From Armatimonas sp043757465 (GTDB lineage: Bacteria; Armatimonadota; Armatimonadia; Armatimonadales; Armatimonadaceae), in the NCBI RefSeq assembly GCF_043757465.1, contig NZ_JAYVPL010000145.1:36594-100593 (forward strand): a DNA stretch of 64,000 nucleotides, written 5' to 3'. The notes under the pieces are model-generated. The model was not told where the DNA came from. It did not search any database and worked only from the letters and a program-made list of their open reading frames with translations. Shown piece after piece: positions 34,631 to 42,943 of the stretch (position 1 is the stretch's first letter; each line of letters opens with the position of its first letter). The position numbers and the translations under genes were made by a program.

Positions 34631-34726
34631 AGACTCAGCCTCCTTGAGTGAACAGACCTATTATAACAAAGAATGGTTGCATAAGGCGGTGGATAAAACG
34701 ATCATTTTCTTGCCTGATCCTAAAGA

Positions 34727-34755
34727 TTGTGAAATGAGGATTGTACGGGTAAACT
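34727..34755 (+). promoter_or_regulatory. promoter of the SARP-type regulator gene
   Basis: TTGTGA (34727-34732), a 17-bp spacer and TAAACT (34750-34755) form a plausible sigma-70 promoter. The start codon at 34771 follows a short leader with AGAGAGG as ribosome site, unlike the leaderless genes. No copy of the TTTACG repeat occurs here. Confidence 0.6.
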
Positions 34756-34770
34756 TCCCAGAGAGGGCTT

Positions 34771-36999
34771 ATGACAACCAAGGCGGGGCCAATATGGAAT
34801 GTTTTTTTACTTGGCGAAGTAGAGGTACACGATGCTTCCGGGCAACGCGTTCTTTTCTCGGGGCGTCACGCGGAGGCGCTCTTTGCCTATCTTTGTCTTG
34901 AGCCGGGGAAAGCTCACACGCGGGAGGCTCTTGCAGAACTCCTCTGGCCCATCCAGGAGCTGACAAGTAAACGTACCCGCCTGCGTCAGGAGCTGGCGGT
35001 GCTGCGGCGTCTCTTTGGGACGGAAGAAGAGGGGGGGGCGCTTCAAATCACCCGTACGACGGTCGCTGTGGTGCCTGAGCGCATTCTAAGTGACTGGGCT
35101 GGTTTTCAGGTCGCCGCTTGCCAGCTTGGCTCGCCCCACGAAGAGCAAGCAGTTGTCAGGATCCTTGACCTCTATCGGGGGCCACTACTTACCGGCCACG
35201 ATAAGCTGGTGAATGGGCACCGAAGTGAGGTGGAGGAGATCTTCGAGAGAGCACTCTGGCGGCAGGTTTTCTGGGCACGTGAGCACCGGAAAAACACCGA
35301 CGCGGTGACCGCACTCCAGCGGCTTCTGGTGCGCGATCCTCTTAATCTTGCGGCCAACACCGAGCTTATGCGCCTCTACCAGGCTCAGGGACAGTCTGGA
35401 GCCGCACGGCGGCAGTACCAAGAAGCGGAACGGGTCTGGCAGGAAGTTCTGGGTAGTGCTCCTCCCGCCGTCCTAACAGAGTTCTTACAGCCTCTAAGCC
35501 AGTTTCCAGCGCTTCCTGTAAGTCCCATCGCTCTTCACCGCACTGGCTTTCTCTGGCTGGTGGTTCCCTTGTTTTTATTAGCAGCGGCTATCCTAAACCT
35601 GGCCCTTTGGAAAAAGTCCCCTCCTTCCCCCAAGCTTTCCGAAAGGGCCAACATCGCCTGGTACTACCTGGATCACCCTGAGCCGGGTGAGAAAAAATCA
35701 CAAACGGAGGCGAGCTCCGAGGGTTTTGCGGTGGCGGCACTCCGGGATGGTAGGGTCTGTGTGGCGGGGGTCGTGGACACCGAGAAAGAGGATGCGGATA
35801 TCCTGGCTGTCTTCTTCGCGCCCGATGGCACACTTCTCAAGCGAGATCGTTTCTCAGGGCCGAGCCACGACTGCGACCGGGCGCTTTCCGTGGCGGCAGG
35901 CGAGCCGAAATGTTTTTACGTCGCGGGAGAGTCCTACTTCCCAGAAGCACCCGGCCAGCCTGAAGGCTGGCGGCTCACTCTGCTCAAGTACGGTGGCGAG
36001 GGTAACCGGCTCTGGTCGCGCTTTTCCCCGGAACGTATCCATAACGACCAACTTGTCCGGGTGGTCAGCGACGGACAGGGAGGAGCCTATCTCGGGGGGA
36101 CAGCATTGGTAGCAGGCAAGCGGCAGTTGCTCTTGCTCCACTATGCTGCCAATGGTAATCTGCTTTGGAGCTGTAGGACCACCGTTACAGGCAAAGAAGC
36201 CGTGTTCGGGGGGCTCTGTACCAACCCGCGCGGTGAGGTTTTTCTCGCCGGGACTGTGTCCGCACCGAACAACCCCAACACGGACTGGCTTATCGTTGCC
36301 TACAACTCAGGGGGGCAACGTCTCTGGCAAAAGACGGTAGATGGGCCAGGTCATGGTGCCGATAAAGCGGGCGCGATCCAGATAAGTCGCTTCGATCAAG
36401 TTTTTTTAGTCGGGACACTACAGTTGGTATCCCCCGCAGGCTCTGTGCTGGCTGTGGCACGTTACTCAACCTCCGGTGAGTTGCAGGGAACCTCATGGGA
36501 CTCTGAAGTGCAGCCTGATCTGCGGCTGGAGAGTGCCCATCTCTCCAGTAATGGCCAGCGTCTGGCAGTGGCGGGGCAGTTTACCCACGCGGATGGCGGT
36601 GTTGAGTCACGGGTCGTGATGTTCGATGAGGTAGGGCGCCTGCGCTGGAAGCTCCCTCTGGTCGCACGGAAGCCGGATCGAAGCATCGCCGGGCCACGGG
36701 TTCTCGCCGATGCAAACGGCGCTGTGTGCGTTGCTGCGAATGTGACACAACAAGTGATTTTCAACCTTGAGGTTAACGGTGATACGGCATTTTTTCGTAT
36801 TAGTCCGGCAGGCGTTCTGCAAGAAACCCAGCGCTTCTCCTCCGAGGACGGACACCCTGTAGCGGATCTGGCCGCGGATGTCAACAATGCTCTCGGTCAG
36901 GTTGATCCGTGTCCCCCCGTTCTCGTCGGTCAGCGCCATGAGCTGGGTAAACAGGCGGCTCTGCAAGTGATTTCTCTGATTTTTCGTGCCAATCCCTAA
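34771..36999 (+). CDS. membrane-tethered SARP-type regulator with extracytoplasmic propeller
   Basis: This 742-aa protein has an OmpR-like winged helix (residues about 10-100; FLLGEVEVHDASGQRVLFSG, LFAYLCLEPGKAHTREALAE, LRQELAVLRRLFG) and a BTAD-type helical domain (about 105-245; VVRILDLYRGPLLTGHDKLV, LLVRDPLNLAANTELMRLYQ), together the SARP/AfsR N-terminal architecture. One membrane helix follows (about 258-282, FLWLVVPLFLLAAAILNLAL). The rest is six or so beta-propeller blades of SBBP type (GGAYLGGTALVAGKRQLLLL, GEVFLAGTVSAPNNPNTDWL). It therefore resembles a one-piece transmembrane transcription factor. SARP-like direct repeats lie directly after its stop codon, before the next gene. Confidence 0.8.
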   Translation: MTTKAGPIWNVFLLGEVEVHDASGQRVLFSGRHAEALFAYLCLEPGKAHTREALAELLWPIQELTSKRTRLRQELAVLRRLFGTEEEGGALQITRTTVAVVPERILSDWAGFQVAACQLGSPHEEQAVVRILDLYRGPLLTGHDKLVNGHRSEVEEIFERALWRQVFWAREHRKNTDAVTALQRLLVRDPLNLAANTELMRLYQAQGQSGAARRQYQEAERVWQEVLGSAPPAVLTEFLQPLSQFPALPVSPIALHRTGFLWLVVPLFLLAAAILNLALWKKSPPSPKLSERANIAWYYLDHPEPGEKKSQTEASSEGFAVAALRDGRVCVAGVVDTEKEDADILAVFFAPDGTLLKRDRFSGPSHDCDRALSVAAGEPKCFYVAGESYFPEAPGQPEGWRLTLLKYGGEGNRLWSRFSPERIHNDQLVRVVSDGQGGAYLGGTALVAGKRQLLLLHYAANGNLLWSCRTTVTGKEAVFGGLCTNPRGEVFLAGTVSAPNNPNTDWLIVAYNSGGQRLWQKTVDGPGHGADKAGAIQISRFDQVFLVGTLQLVSPAGSVLAVARYSTSGELQGTSWDSEVQPDLRLESAHLSSNGQRLAVAGQFTHADGGVESRVVMFDEVGRLRWKLPLVARKPDRSIAGPRVLADANGAVCVAANVTQQVIFNLEVNGDTAFFRISPAGVLQETQRFSSEDGHPVADLAADVNNALGQVDPCPPVLVGQRHELGKQAALQVISLIFRANP

Positions 37000-37001
37000 A
37001 A

Positions 37002-37050
37002 TTTACGATTGGGAAATCAAAATTTACGCTAAATTTACGCAGTCTTTACG
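37002..37050 (+). promoter_or_regulatory. array of TTTACG direct repeats, probable SARP operator
   Basis: TTTACG occurs at 37002, 37023, 37034 and 37045, i.e. at spacings of 21, 11 and 11 bp; the first three copies are extended to AAATTTACG. Direct repeats with 11-bp period placed just upstream of the -10 are the classical SARP-binding arrangement. A TGATACTAC sequence (about 37054-37062) starts 3 nt after the last copy and could be the -10. The downstream gene starts at 37150. The regulator gene ends at 36999. Confidence 0.7.
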
Positions 37051-37149
37051 ACTTGATACTACCTCGCTCTGATATGCTTACTACAGCCGATTTCGCCCAT
37101 CTACTCTAATGAGGAGAGGGCAAATGCTTTTCAACAAAGAGGTTTTTCC

Positions 37150-38076
37150 ATGAATCAAAAAGTGATGGTAATGACTGCTGTGGCTTTGGCAATATCTGCT
37201 CTCGGTGCATACGCCGTAATGAGTGCTCAAGTTCTCAATGGAAGTTTTGAAGCGGATCCACGTAATCCTTTTCCTTCTGCTGTGACGAACTGGACACTGG
37301 GAGGATTTCGTTATGTAGGAGTCGAGAACATGACATCCTATTATGGAACCACACCTCCGGATGAAACAAGAATATTGACCTATAACAACGGACAACGTCC
37401 TTCGGGATCGTCAATTAGTCAAGATTTAACGACGGAGATTGGTAAGACCTATGATCTAAAGTTCTATTTTGGAAACTTTGGCTATGGGATTAGCACTCAG
37501 ATCATGAATGTTTCCGTGGATGATGTAGCCAATAATCAAAATCTCATAAGTCAGGTTTTTGTTGATTCTACGGCAAGCGATCCTCGTTATGATCCTTTGG
37601 CACTGACCCTCTGGAATGATGTTACTGTTCGATTCCAGGCGAGCTCCGCCGTGACACGTATTCGCTTAAGCGATAACGGCTCAAGTACCAACGCCACCGA
37701 CCTGTTGTTGGATCGGGTTCGTATTGAGGAGGTAGACACGGCTCCACCTATCATTGAGGCGGCTGCAGATAAGACAACCCTCTGGCCACCCAACGGAAAA
37801 AATCACACCGTCACGATCACAGGTTCGACCGATGACACAGGTTCAGGGGTGGCCTCCGTGACCTGGGCGCTCAGCGATAGCTACGGGGAAATGAGCGGTG
37901 GAGGTTCCCTGCCAAGCGGCGGGTCTTTCTCTCTACCCGTGGAGCTGCTCGCCTCACGCCGTGGCAACGATCCGAATGGACGGGTCTATACCATCACTAT
38001 CACCGCAACGGATGGGGAAGGCAATGTGGGAACACGCACCGTTCAGGTGACCGTTCCTCACGATCAGGGGCACTGA
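37150..38076 (+). CDS. secreted protein with DUF642-like and Ig-like domains
   Basis: This 308-aa protein has a signal peptide (VMTAVALAISALGAYAVMSA). QVLNGSFEADPR followed by ISQDLTTEIGKTYDLKFYFG and LLLDRVRIEE is the pattern of DUF642/carbohydrate-binding jelly-roll domains (residues 27-195). From about 200 a second beta-sandwich begins (APPIIEAAADKTTLWPPNGK, YTITITATDGEGNVGTRTVQ), like HYR/cadherin-type repeats. AGAGG lies 7 nt before the ATG. It is the first gene after the TTTACG repeats and so the likely target of the SARP-type regulator. Confidence 0.7.
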   Translation: MNQKVMVMTAVALAISALGAYAVMSAQVLNGSFEADPRNPFPSAVTNWTLGGFRYVGVENMTSYYGTTPPDETRILTYNNGQRPSGSSISQDLTTEIGKTYDLKFYFGNFGYGISTQIMNVSVDDVANNQNLISQVFVDSTASDPRYDPLALTLWNDVTVRFQASSAVTRIRLSDNGSSTNATDLLLDRVRIEEVDTAPPIIEAAADKTTLWPPNGKNHTVTITGSTDDTGSGVASVTWALSDSYGEMSGGGSLPSGGSFSLPVELLASRRGNDPNGRVYTITITATDGEGNVGTRTVQVTVPHDQGH

Positions 38077-38099
38077 TTTTCTCGAGCGAGGAAGATTCA

Positions 38100-38273
38100 G
38101 TGAACGGGGATTCCAGCAGAGAGCTTGTGCTCCAACTCTCTCACCTTGAAGTCAATGCCCTGCTGGCAATCCTCTTACGCGCCCCGGAGACGGAGAGCAC
38201 ACCGGCAGCTCTGATCGAAGTGCTCCTGCACAGAGTGCTACGGGCTCTATCTCAGGCCATGATCGAAGCTTAA
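38100..38273 (+). CDS. small helical protein of unknown function (57 aa)
   Basis: GTG 38100 follows GAGGAAG by 6 nt and opens a 57-codon frame rich in Leu and Ala: RELVLQLSHLEVNALLAILL, then a short PETES loop and ALIEVLLHRVLRALSQ. Two amphipathic helices are predicted. No signal peptide. It lies in the same direction between two secreted-protein genes, 23 nt after the first and 31 nt before the second. No family recognised; coding potential is supported by the ribosome site and GC-rich codon use only. Confidence 0.5.
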   Translation: MNGDSSRELVLQLSHLEVNALLAILLRAPETESTPAALIEVLLHRVLRALSQAMIEA

Positions 38274-38304
38274 TGGTTGGCAGTTTACAAAAACGGGATT
38301 TGAA

Positions 38305-39663
38305 ATGATGAAACAAGACACTAATACTAAAAATTTTCAGCGTCGCGAGTTTCTGCGCCTATCAGGAGGAGCCCTTGCAATCGCTGGCCTGGGTACCTTG
38401 ACAGCATGCGGCGGTGGCGGTGGGGGAGATACTGAGGAGCAACCTCTTACTGATGGACAAGAAGGATTGGTGGGAGCTGATGCGTTGCTCTTTGATTCGG
38501 CGGAGACACTTCCTCCAGTTAATCTGGCTGCGGTTGTACTAGCAGATGGAACCACTCTCGCCGAATTGGCGGGGCGTACCGCACAACCACCCAGTGTGCG
38601 CAAAGATAGCCGCAAGACCACGCGAGTGGTAGGTCGAGCGGAAACAGCAGCAAAAACCCCTGAACAATATAAACGAGATTTTATTAAAGGTATGACCGAA
38701 AAAGGTAATTTCCTCATTGATCGTTCCAATCATAAGTTTCTTAAAGATGATATTGGGCAGAAACAAAATGGCTTAGCGTATGTATGGGGTGGACGAGATA
38801 TTACGAAGCGTGCTAAAGCAACTGAAAACGCAGGATGCTGCACTGAAATGTTATATGGTTTGGACTGCTCCGGTTTAATTTATGTATGTGCTAATCATGC
38901 TGGTGTGCCTTTGCCTTCTAAAGTTCAAGCTAAGACACTGGTTATCCCAGAAACCTGGAATAAAATATTGCCACCCGAATGGAATCTTCGTATGGTCATT
39001 TTAGAAGATAGTGATCGTTATCAAAATGGCGATATTATTGGTACTACTGGGCATGTCGGTTTCTTTGCTTTTGATAACCCATCGATGATTTCCATTATTC
39101 AGAGCAATGGTAATACGGGATGTGATAATAATGGCAAAGTAATAGAGACTGAGTGTGAAAAAATGTACGGAACTGGCCGTGGTCCGAGACGCATCAAATT
39201 CTCTGAGATAAAGTCTTACTTTTTAACAGATGTAAGAAATACAAAGCGTTTGCGCCTTGTTCCTAAAGTTACATTTCTTGTTGAATTGCGATGGGGTGCA
39301 CAACCTGACATGGATTTACATGTTATTGAACCAAATGGAACTCAGGTTTTTTATGATAATCTTAAAGGAACTTCAGGTGAACTGGATTTTGATGCTACAG
39401 AACCTGGTGGCACGGAACATTATCGTCCTAAAACTGGACTAGCCGATGGTATTTATAAAATTGGTGTCAATTATTTTGAAGGCATAGGTCCTGAAACCGC
39501 AAAAATAGTTATTACTGCTGGTGCTGAAACGAAAAGTTTTAGTAAAACGTTCCAAGAAGCACGTGGAAAAGATTATAATCTTAAACCTGAAATAGTAGCA
39601 ACGGTGGAAGTAGCCACAAATAAAATTACGGGCGAAGCAAAAATCGCGATAAAACCCGCATAG
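38305..39663 (+). CDS. NlpC/P60-like lipoprotein with C-terminal YfaP-type domain
   Basis: This 452-aa protein has a twin-arginine-like leader QRREFLRLSGG, a hydrophobic stretch and a lipobox LTACGG, predicting an exported lipoprotein. Residues about 150-330 contain GLDCSGLIYVCANHAGVPLP with the NlpC/P60 catalytic Cys and TTGHVGFFAFDN with the His, so cleavage of peptidoglycan peptides is plausible. Residues about 345-440 (VELRWGAQPDMDLHVIEPNG, GIYKIGVNYFEG) match YfaP/DUF2135-like beta-sandwiches. Base composition changes abruptly at about 38650-38680 (residue about 117): GC-rich leader before, AT-rich domains after. That suggests a chimera of a resident export leader with acquired domains. 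Confidence 0.75.
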   Translation: MMKQDTNTKNFQRREFLRLSGGALAIAGLGTLTACGGGGGGDTEEQPLTDGQEGLVGADALLFDSAETLPPVNLAAVVLADGTTLAELAGRTAQPPSVRKDSRKTTRVVGRAETAAKTPEQYKRDFIKGMTEKGNFLIDRSNHKFLKDDIGQKQNGLAYVWGGRDITKRAKATENAGCCTEMLYGLDCSGLIYVCANHAGVPLPSKVQAKTLVIPETWNKILPPEWNLRMVILEDSDRYQNGDIIGTTGHVGFFAFDNPSMISIIQSNGNTGCDNNGKVIETECEKMYGTGRGPRRIKFSEIKSYFLTDVRNTKRLRLVPKVTFLVELRWGAQPDMDLHVIEPNGTQVFYDNLKGTSGELDFDATEPGGTEHYRPKTGLADGIYKIGVNYFEGIGPETAKIVITAGAETKSFSKTFQEARGKDYNLKPEIVATVEVATNKITGEAKIAIKPA

Positions 39664-39714
39664 TGGATAAATAGTCGTCATGAAAATTTACGAAAGCTAA
39701 ATGGAGGTAAGGAA

Positions 39715-40584
39715 ATGAAATTCAATAAAGGGTTGTTAAGCTTAGTCTTTGTTACAGGGATGGTACTTGTATTTTGTGGTTGTGGCTCTGCTGGTAAACT
39801 TAATCTCGGATCCATTGTATGGACGATGGATGGCACGGATGCTAATCGTTCAGAAGGTTATATCTCATCCACGGCGAACTCAACGTTTATATCTGGTAAG
39901 TTGAAAGATGGAGGCAGGGTCGCAATTGGTGTTAGTCCAATTAGTGGGGTAGGGATTTTCGAGCCAAATGAAGAGATGTATGCAAATAGTAATTATGTTA
40001 CATATGATGATAGTAGATCGCGTTCTGTTCAAGAAAAATTGAGTGAGGTAACTGTAAATGTTACTTCATATGAAAATAATGGTAAAACTGCAAACATTAA
40101 AGGTACTGTTAAAGGGAAGAAAAAAAAATCAAACGGCAAGATTATTGACATTATAGGTGATATCAATGCTGTTGATATCGGTGCTTCAAGTGTAAGTGGT
40201 GGGACAGGTGGTGGATCATATAAAGGAATCTATTCTGCACAAGTTGCATACTTATTGTCGAAATTAGATGCATCAGGTATTTATTACAAATATCCCAAAA
40301 ATGCTAGTGATACTACCCTCGTTGCTCCTAATACCACTGGATTAGCTAATCCTTGTATTAGGGATGGAAATATTGCTGGTGCTATGGCAAAAGCGTGGGG
40401 GGCCGAAGCATCCGCTCGGATTGGTTCTTCAAATGCTACGAGCTATGCGCTGTCGATGATGGAAGACTTGCGAAGTGCTGCTGAACTTTGTAGTAATGCA
40501 CCAACGGTAGGAACCGGTACCTGCTCTACATTGTCTTATGTTAGTTGTGCATGGTTAAGTGCCAATACAAAAAGTGGAAAATAG
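39715..40584 (+). CDS. AT-rich lipoprotein of unknown function
   Basis: The ATG follows GGAGGTAAGGA closely. The leader LLSLVFVTGMVLVFCGCGS ends in a lipobox, giving a predicted 289-aa lipoprotein. The mature part has strand-like stretches (SEVTVNVTSYENNGKTANIK), a very basic KGKKKKSNGK patch and a Cys-containing C-terminus (CSTLSYVSCAW) that may form disulfides. No family recognised. Codon use is clearly AT-richer than genes outside 38660-41191. One AAAATTTACG (39683-39692), the same word as in the SARP operator array, lies 22 nt before the ATG, but only as a single copy. Confidence 0.6.
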   Translation: MKFNKGLLSLVFVTGMVLVFCGCGSAGKLNLGSIVWTMDGTDANRSEGYISSTANSTFISGKLKDGGRVAIGVSPISGVGIFEPNEEMYANSNYVTYDDSRSRSVQEKLSEVTVNVTSYENNGKTANIKGTVKGKKKKSNGKIIDIIGDINAVDIGASSVSGGTGGGSYKGIYSAQVAYLLSKLDASGIYYKYPKNASDTTLVAPNTTGLANPCIRDGNIAGAMAKAWGAEASARIGSSNATSYALSMMEDLRSAAELCSNAPTVGTGTCSTLSYVSCAWLSANTKSGK

Positions 40585-40635
40585 TTGAAAAAATTTATAA
40601 TTAGAGCAAGGGCACCAAATTAGGATTAGCAATAA

Positions 40636-40692
40636 GGCTGTTGTTGGCGTTGGAAAGGTTTCAACGGAGCGTCCCTTTATCCAACCACAGCC
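40636..40692 (+). repeat. imperfect inverted repeat in an AT-rich spacer
   Basis: GGCTGTTGTTGG (40636-40647) pairs with CCAACCACAGCC (40681-40692) in 11 of 12 positions. Inside the loop AAAGG and CCTTT can extend the structure. It is markedly more GC-rich than its surroundings. The remaining spacer (40585-40747) holds no gene I can support. Confidence 0.5.
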
Positions 40693-40747
40693 TAAAAAAC
40701 ATAGCCCATCCGTACCGTTATTTTAGTATCTGATATGTCTGAAAGAT

Positions 40748-41191
40748 TTGAAATTGATAATTAAAGTTTGGGATAAAAAATTTGCAACCATTTTAATATT
40801 CTTACTTATATCACTTTCTGCTTGTGGTAGCGGTAGAAATAGTCGACAATCGTTGATAAGAAACAAATCTGTAGTTGTTGAAAATGATACAGGTGGGAAA
40901 ATTGGTACGTTTCTTATAACTCAGAATTTTACAGAAGATTATAATACTGCTTCTATTTCAGCTTCATTCAAAAATGAATCTGTTAAGAAGTTAAGTTTTG
41001 ATTATGAAATTATAGGTGATACGTCTTTTATATTATTCTATGACTATTGGAAATATGAAGGTCATCTTGATCTTGTTATTGATAAGCAGAACGTTGATAT
41101 AGGAGTTATAGCTTCTTCGACTATTCGTGTAGATGGCCAATATCCTACTAGGCTTAATGTGACATTGAAGAATGTTACCTATAGTGATTAG
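40748..41191 (+). CDS. small AT-rich lipoprotein of unknown function
   Basis: This 147-aa protein is read from TTG 40748. The leader FATILIFLLISLSACGSG has a lipobox. The mature domain alternates short strands (KIGTFLITQNFTEDYNTASI, LNVTLKNVTYSD) and contains a central NESVKKLSFDYEIIGDTSFI; a single beta-sandwich is likely. The ribosome site is weak (GAAAG). It is the last gene of the AT-rich run; GC-rich codon use resumes at 41232. Confidence 0.5.
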   Translation: MKLIIKVWDKKFATILIFLLISLSACGSGRNSRQSLIRNKSVVVENDTGGKIGTFLITQNFTEDYNTASISASFKNESVKKLSFDYEIIGDTSFILFYDYWKYEGHLDLVIDKQNVDIGVIASSTIRVDGQYPTRLNVTLKNVTYSD

Positions 41192-41231
41192 GTGAGTAGT
41201 TAAATAGGCCTGTCTTCAGTGGAAGTTGCAC

Positions 41232-42098
41232 TTACCGGGCGTTGGTGAACTTGTCGGTGGTGCGGTGGCCGTCTTTGTCGGCTTCGCCTTTGAGGAGGTG
41301 CAGGTGGACTGTGCGGCCCGGCGTGAGCTTGTCAAAGAGCGCCGAGGAGCCGTCGGCGATTTGGACGATGCGTACTGCGCCATCGTCGCGCTTGAGGGTG
41401 AGCTTGCCGTCTTTTTTCTCGGTGACTTGGCCGGTCCAGGTGCTCTGGCTGTCGTTTTTGGTCTGCTCGGCGGCGGCGGCGGTGTCGGCGATGTGGCTGG
41501 CGAGCAGGCTCCCCGACGGCGACGAGCGGGCGATCACGGCGACGGGCGCTTCGGCGAGAAAGTCCGACGGCTTGGCGGGCTTGCCGTTTTTGATGAAAAT
41601 TGTCTTCTCGGAGACACGGAAGCGTGTGGTCTTGCCATCTGCGCTCTTCGCGTCTAGGTTGGTCAGCGACGAAGTGACGACGGTGCCGGTGTAGATCGCT
41701 GTCGCCGTTTTTCTAGTTTCGGCGGCAGTGGCGGCATCTTTGAGGGTTTTGAGGACGCCTTCGGTAGGCTTATCCGGGCGGATTGAGAGGCGTGCGGAGA
41801 CGTGGTCTTTGATCATAAAGTCGGTCAGCTTCGCGATCTCGTTTTTCCTGGTGAAAGCGGCATCGGCGGGGATAGTGACGGCAATGCTTGAGGTGCGATT
41901 ATCGGGCTGGAGAGTCAGGGTGTTCTTCTCGGCACTCAGCGCGGTGATAACTCCCACGACGGTTCGGGTCTGCGCGGCGGGGCGCTTGGTGCTCGTGCGC
42001 TGTTGTACCTCCCCCGCCGCTGAGACGGCGACCCCTCCGGCTTCGCGAAGGGGTTGGGGAGCGACACAGAGCAGAGTGAGAAGAAAAAAGGCGTTCAT
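41232..42098 (-). CDS. secreted repeat-containing protein (DUF5666-like)
   Basis: This 288-aa protein has a short signal-like N-terminus (AFFLLTLLCVAPQP). It contains several OB-like beta segments of the DUF5666 style: VVGVITALSAEKNTLTLQPD (about 47-66), AIYTGTVVTSSLTNLDAKSA and WTGQVTEKKDGKLTLKRDDG. They usually occur in exported proteins of unknown role. Residues about 15-30 are encoded by a GC-rich palindromic segment (42007-42053) that resembles the intergenic element at 63921-63988, so a repeat may have inserted just after the signal sequence. TAAAAT lies 7 nt before the ATG. Confidence 0.6.
   Translation of the reverse strand: MNAFFLLTLLCVAPQPLREAGGVAVSAAGEVQQRTSTKRPAAQTRTVVGVITALSAEKNTLTLQPDNRTSSIAVTIPADAAFTRKNEIAKLTDFMIKDHVSARLSIRPDKPTEGVLKTLKDAATAAETRKTATAIYTGTVVTSSLTNLDAKSADGKTTRFRVSEKTIFIKNGKPAKPSDFLAEAPVAVIARSSPSGSLLASHIADTAAAAEQTKNDSQSTWTGQVTEKKDGKLTLKRDDGAVRIVQIADGSSALFDKLTPGRTVHLHLLKGEADKDGHRTTDKFTNAR
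42007..42053. repeat. palindromic dispersed-repeat-like segment inside a CDS
   Basis: On the plus strand this reads ACCTCCCCCGCC, a variable arm, then CCCCTCCGGCT and TCGCGAAGGGG. The element at 63921-63988 has the same skeleton in the same order (ACCTCCCCCTGCC, CCCCCTCCGGCT, TGCGAAGGGGG) with different or longer arms between the blocks. Confidence 0.45.
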
Positions 42099-42103
42099 GA
42101 GGT

Positions 42104-42943
42104 TTATTTTACCGAGCGGTGCTTGATACTGTCGAAGATATAGACGATAATCGCAAGCCAGACGGTTCCTAAAAGTGCGGCGCGGTGCCAGGGGATGGGC
42201 TCCGGGGCGATAAGCTGGCCCATGATAAACGTGATGGTGGGCCCCAGATACTGAAGCAAGCCTAGCGTACTGAGGGGAACCCGTGTGACAGCGTGGCCAA
42301 AGAGCAGGAGCGGCGCGACGGTCACTGGGCCGGTTCCGATAAGCAAGAGCGCCTCGCGGGGGCTGCCCAGTGCTGCGTGCCGCCAGAGCAGAAAACCTAG
42401 TGCAAACGGGAACGCCACCGCCGTCTCCGCCGCCAGCGCGACGGTGCCCTCCACTCCGATACTCTTACGCACAAAGCCGTAGAAGCTCCAGAGAAACGCG
42501 ATGAGCAGTGCTGCCCACGGGAAGACACGCAGGTCGCCCAGGAGCGGGAAGAGGAGCGCGATACCCGCCAGCACAATCGAGACTTTTTGCAGAGGCCGAA
42601 GCTTCTCCCCTAAGAAGGCGACTCCAAGAAGCGTGTTGAGGAGCGGGACGATAAAGTACCCCAGGCTCGCCTCCACAAAGCGCCCGTTGGTGGTGAGCCA
42701 GATGTAGAGTAGCCAGTTGGCACTGAGCAGAAGCGTCGTGCCCCAGAGCTTGGGCTTGCGGAGCGCGGCTAGAAACTCTCGTCCACGGCGCTGCGAGAGC
42801 ACGACACCGAGAAGCAGGGGAAACGACCACGCGGCCCGGTGTGCCACGAGCTCCCAGGAGTTATGCGTGCTGAGCTGTTTCCAGAATAGCGGCACCATCC
42901 CCCAGAGAACAAACGCCAGAATCCCGGACTGAATACCGGTCAT
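42104..42943 (-). CDS. rarD: RarD-type EamA-family transporter
   Basis: From ATG 42943 this is 279 aa with ten hydrophobic segments in the EamA/DMT layout. RarD-like features are GILAFVLWGMVPLFWKQL at the N-terminus, ELVAHRAAWSFPLLLGVV, SANWLLYIWLTTNGRFVEAS, LGYFIVPLLNTLLGVAFLGE and the C-terminal STLGLLQYLGPTITFIMGQL. RarD proteins were linked to chloramphenicol sensitivity; their substrate is not settled. The ATG overlaps the stop of the upstream flavin oxidoreductase gene (ATGA at 42940-42943), so the two are translationally coupled. Confidence 0.9.
   Translation of the reverse strand: MTGIQSGILAFVLWGMVPLFWKQLSTHNSWELVAHRAAWSFPLLLGVVLSQRRGREFLAALRKPKLWGTTLLLSANWLLYIWLTTNGRFVEASLGYFIVPLLNTLLGVAFLGEKLRPLQKVSIVLAGIALLFPLLGDLRVFPWAALLIAFLWSFYGFVRKSIGVEGTVALAAETAVAFPFALGFLLWRHAALGSPREALLLIGTGPVTVAPLLLFGHAVTRVPLSTLGLLQYLGPTITFIMGQLIAPEPIPWHRAALLGTVWLAIIVYIFDSIKHRSVK
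42106..42111 (-). promoter_or_regulatory. leaderless-type -10 box for the gene ending at 42098
   Basis: Minus-strand TAAAAT, preceded by GG, is 7 nt from the ATG at 42098. It lies inside the last codons of rarD. Confidence 0.5.

Noticed and set aside
39683..39692. Single AAAATTTACG as a second SARP operator before the gene at 39715
   Set aside because: Only one copy is present and the region is AT-rich, so a chance match is likely; SARP sites need phased repeats.
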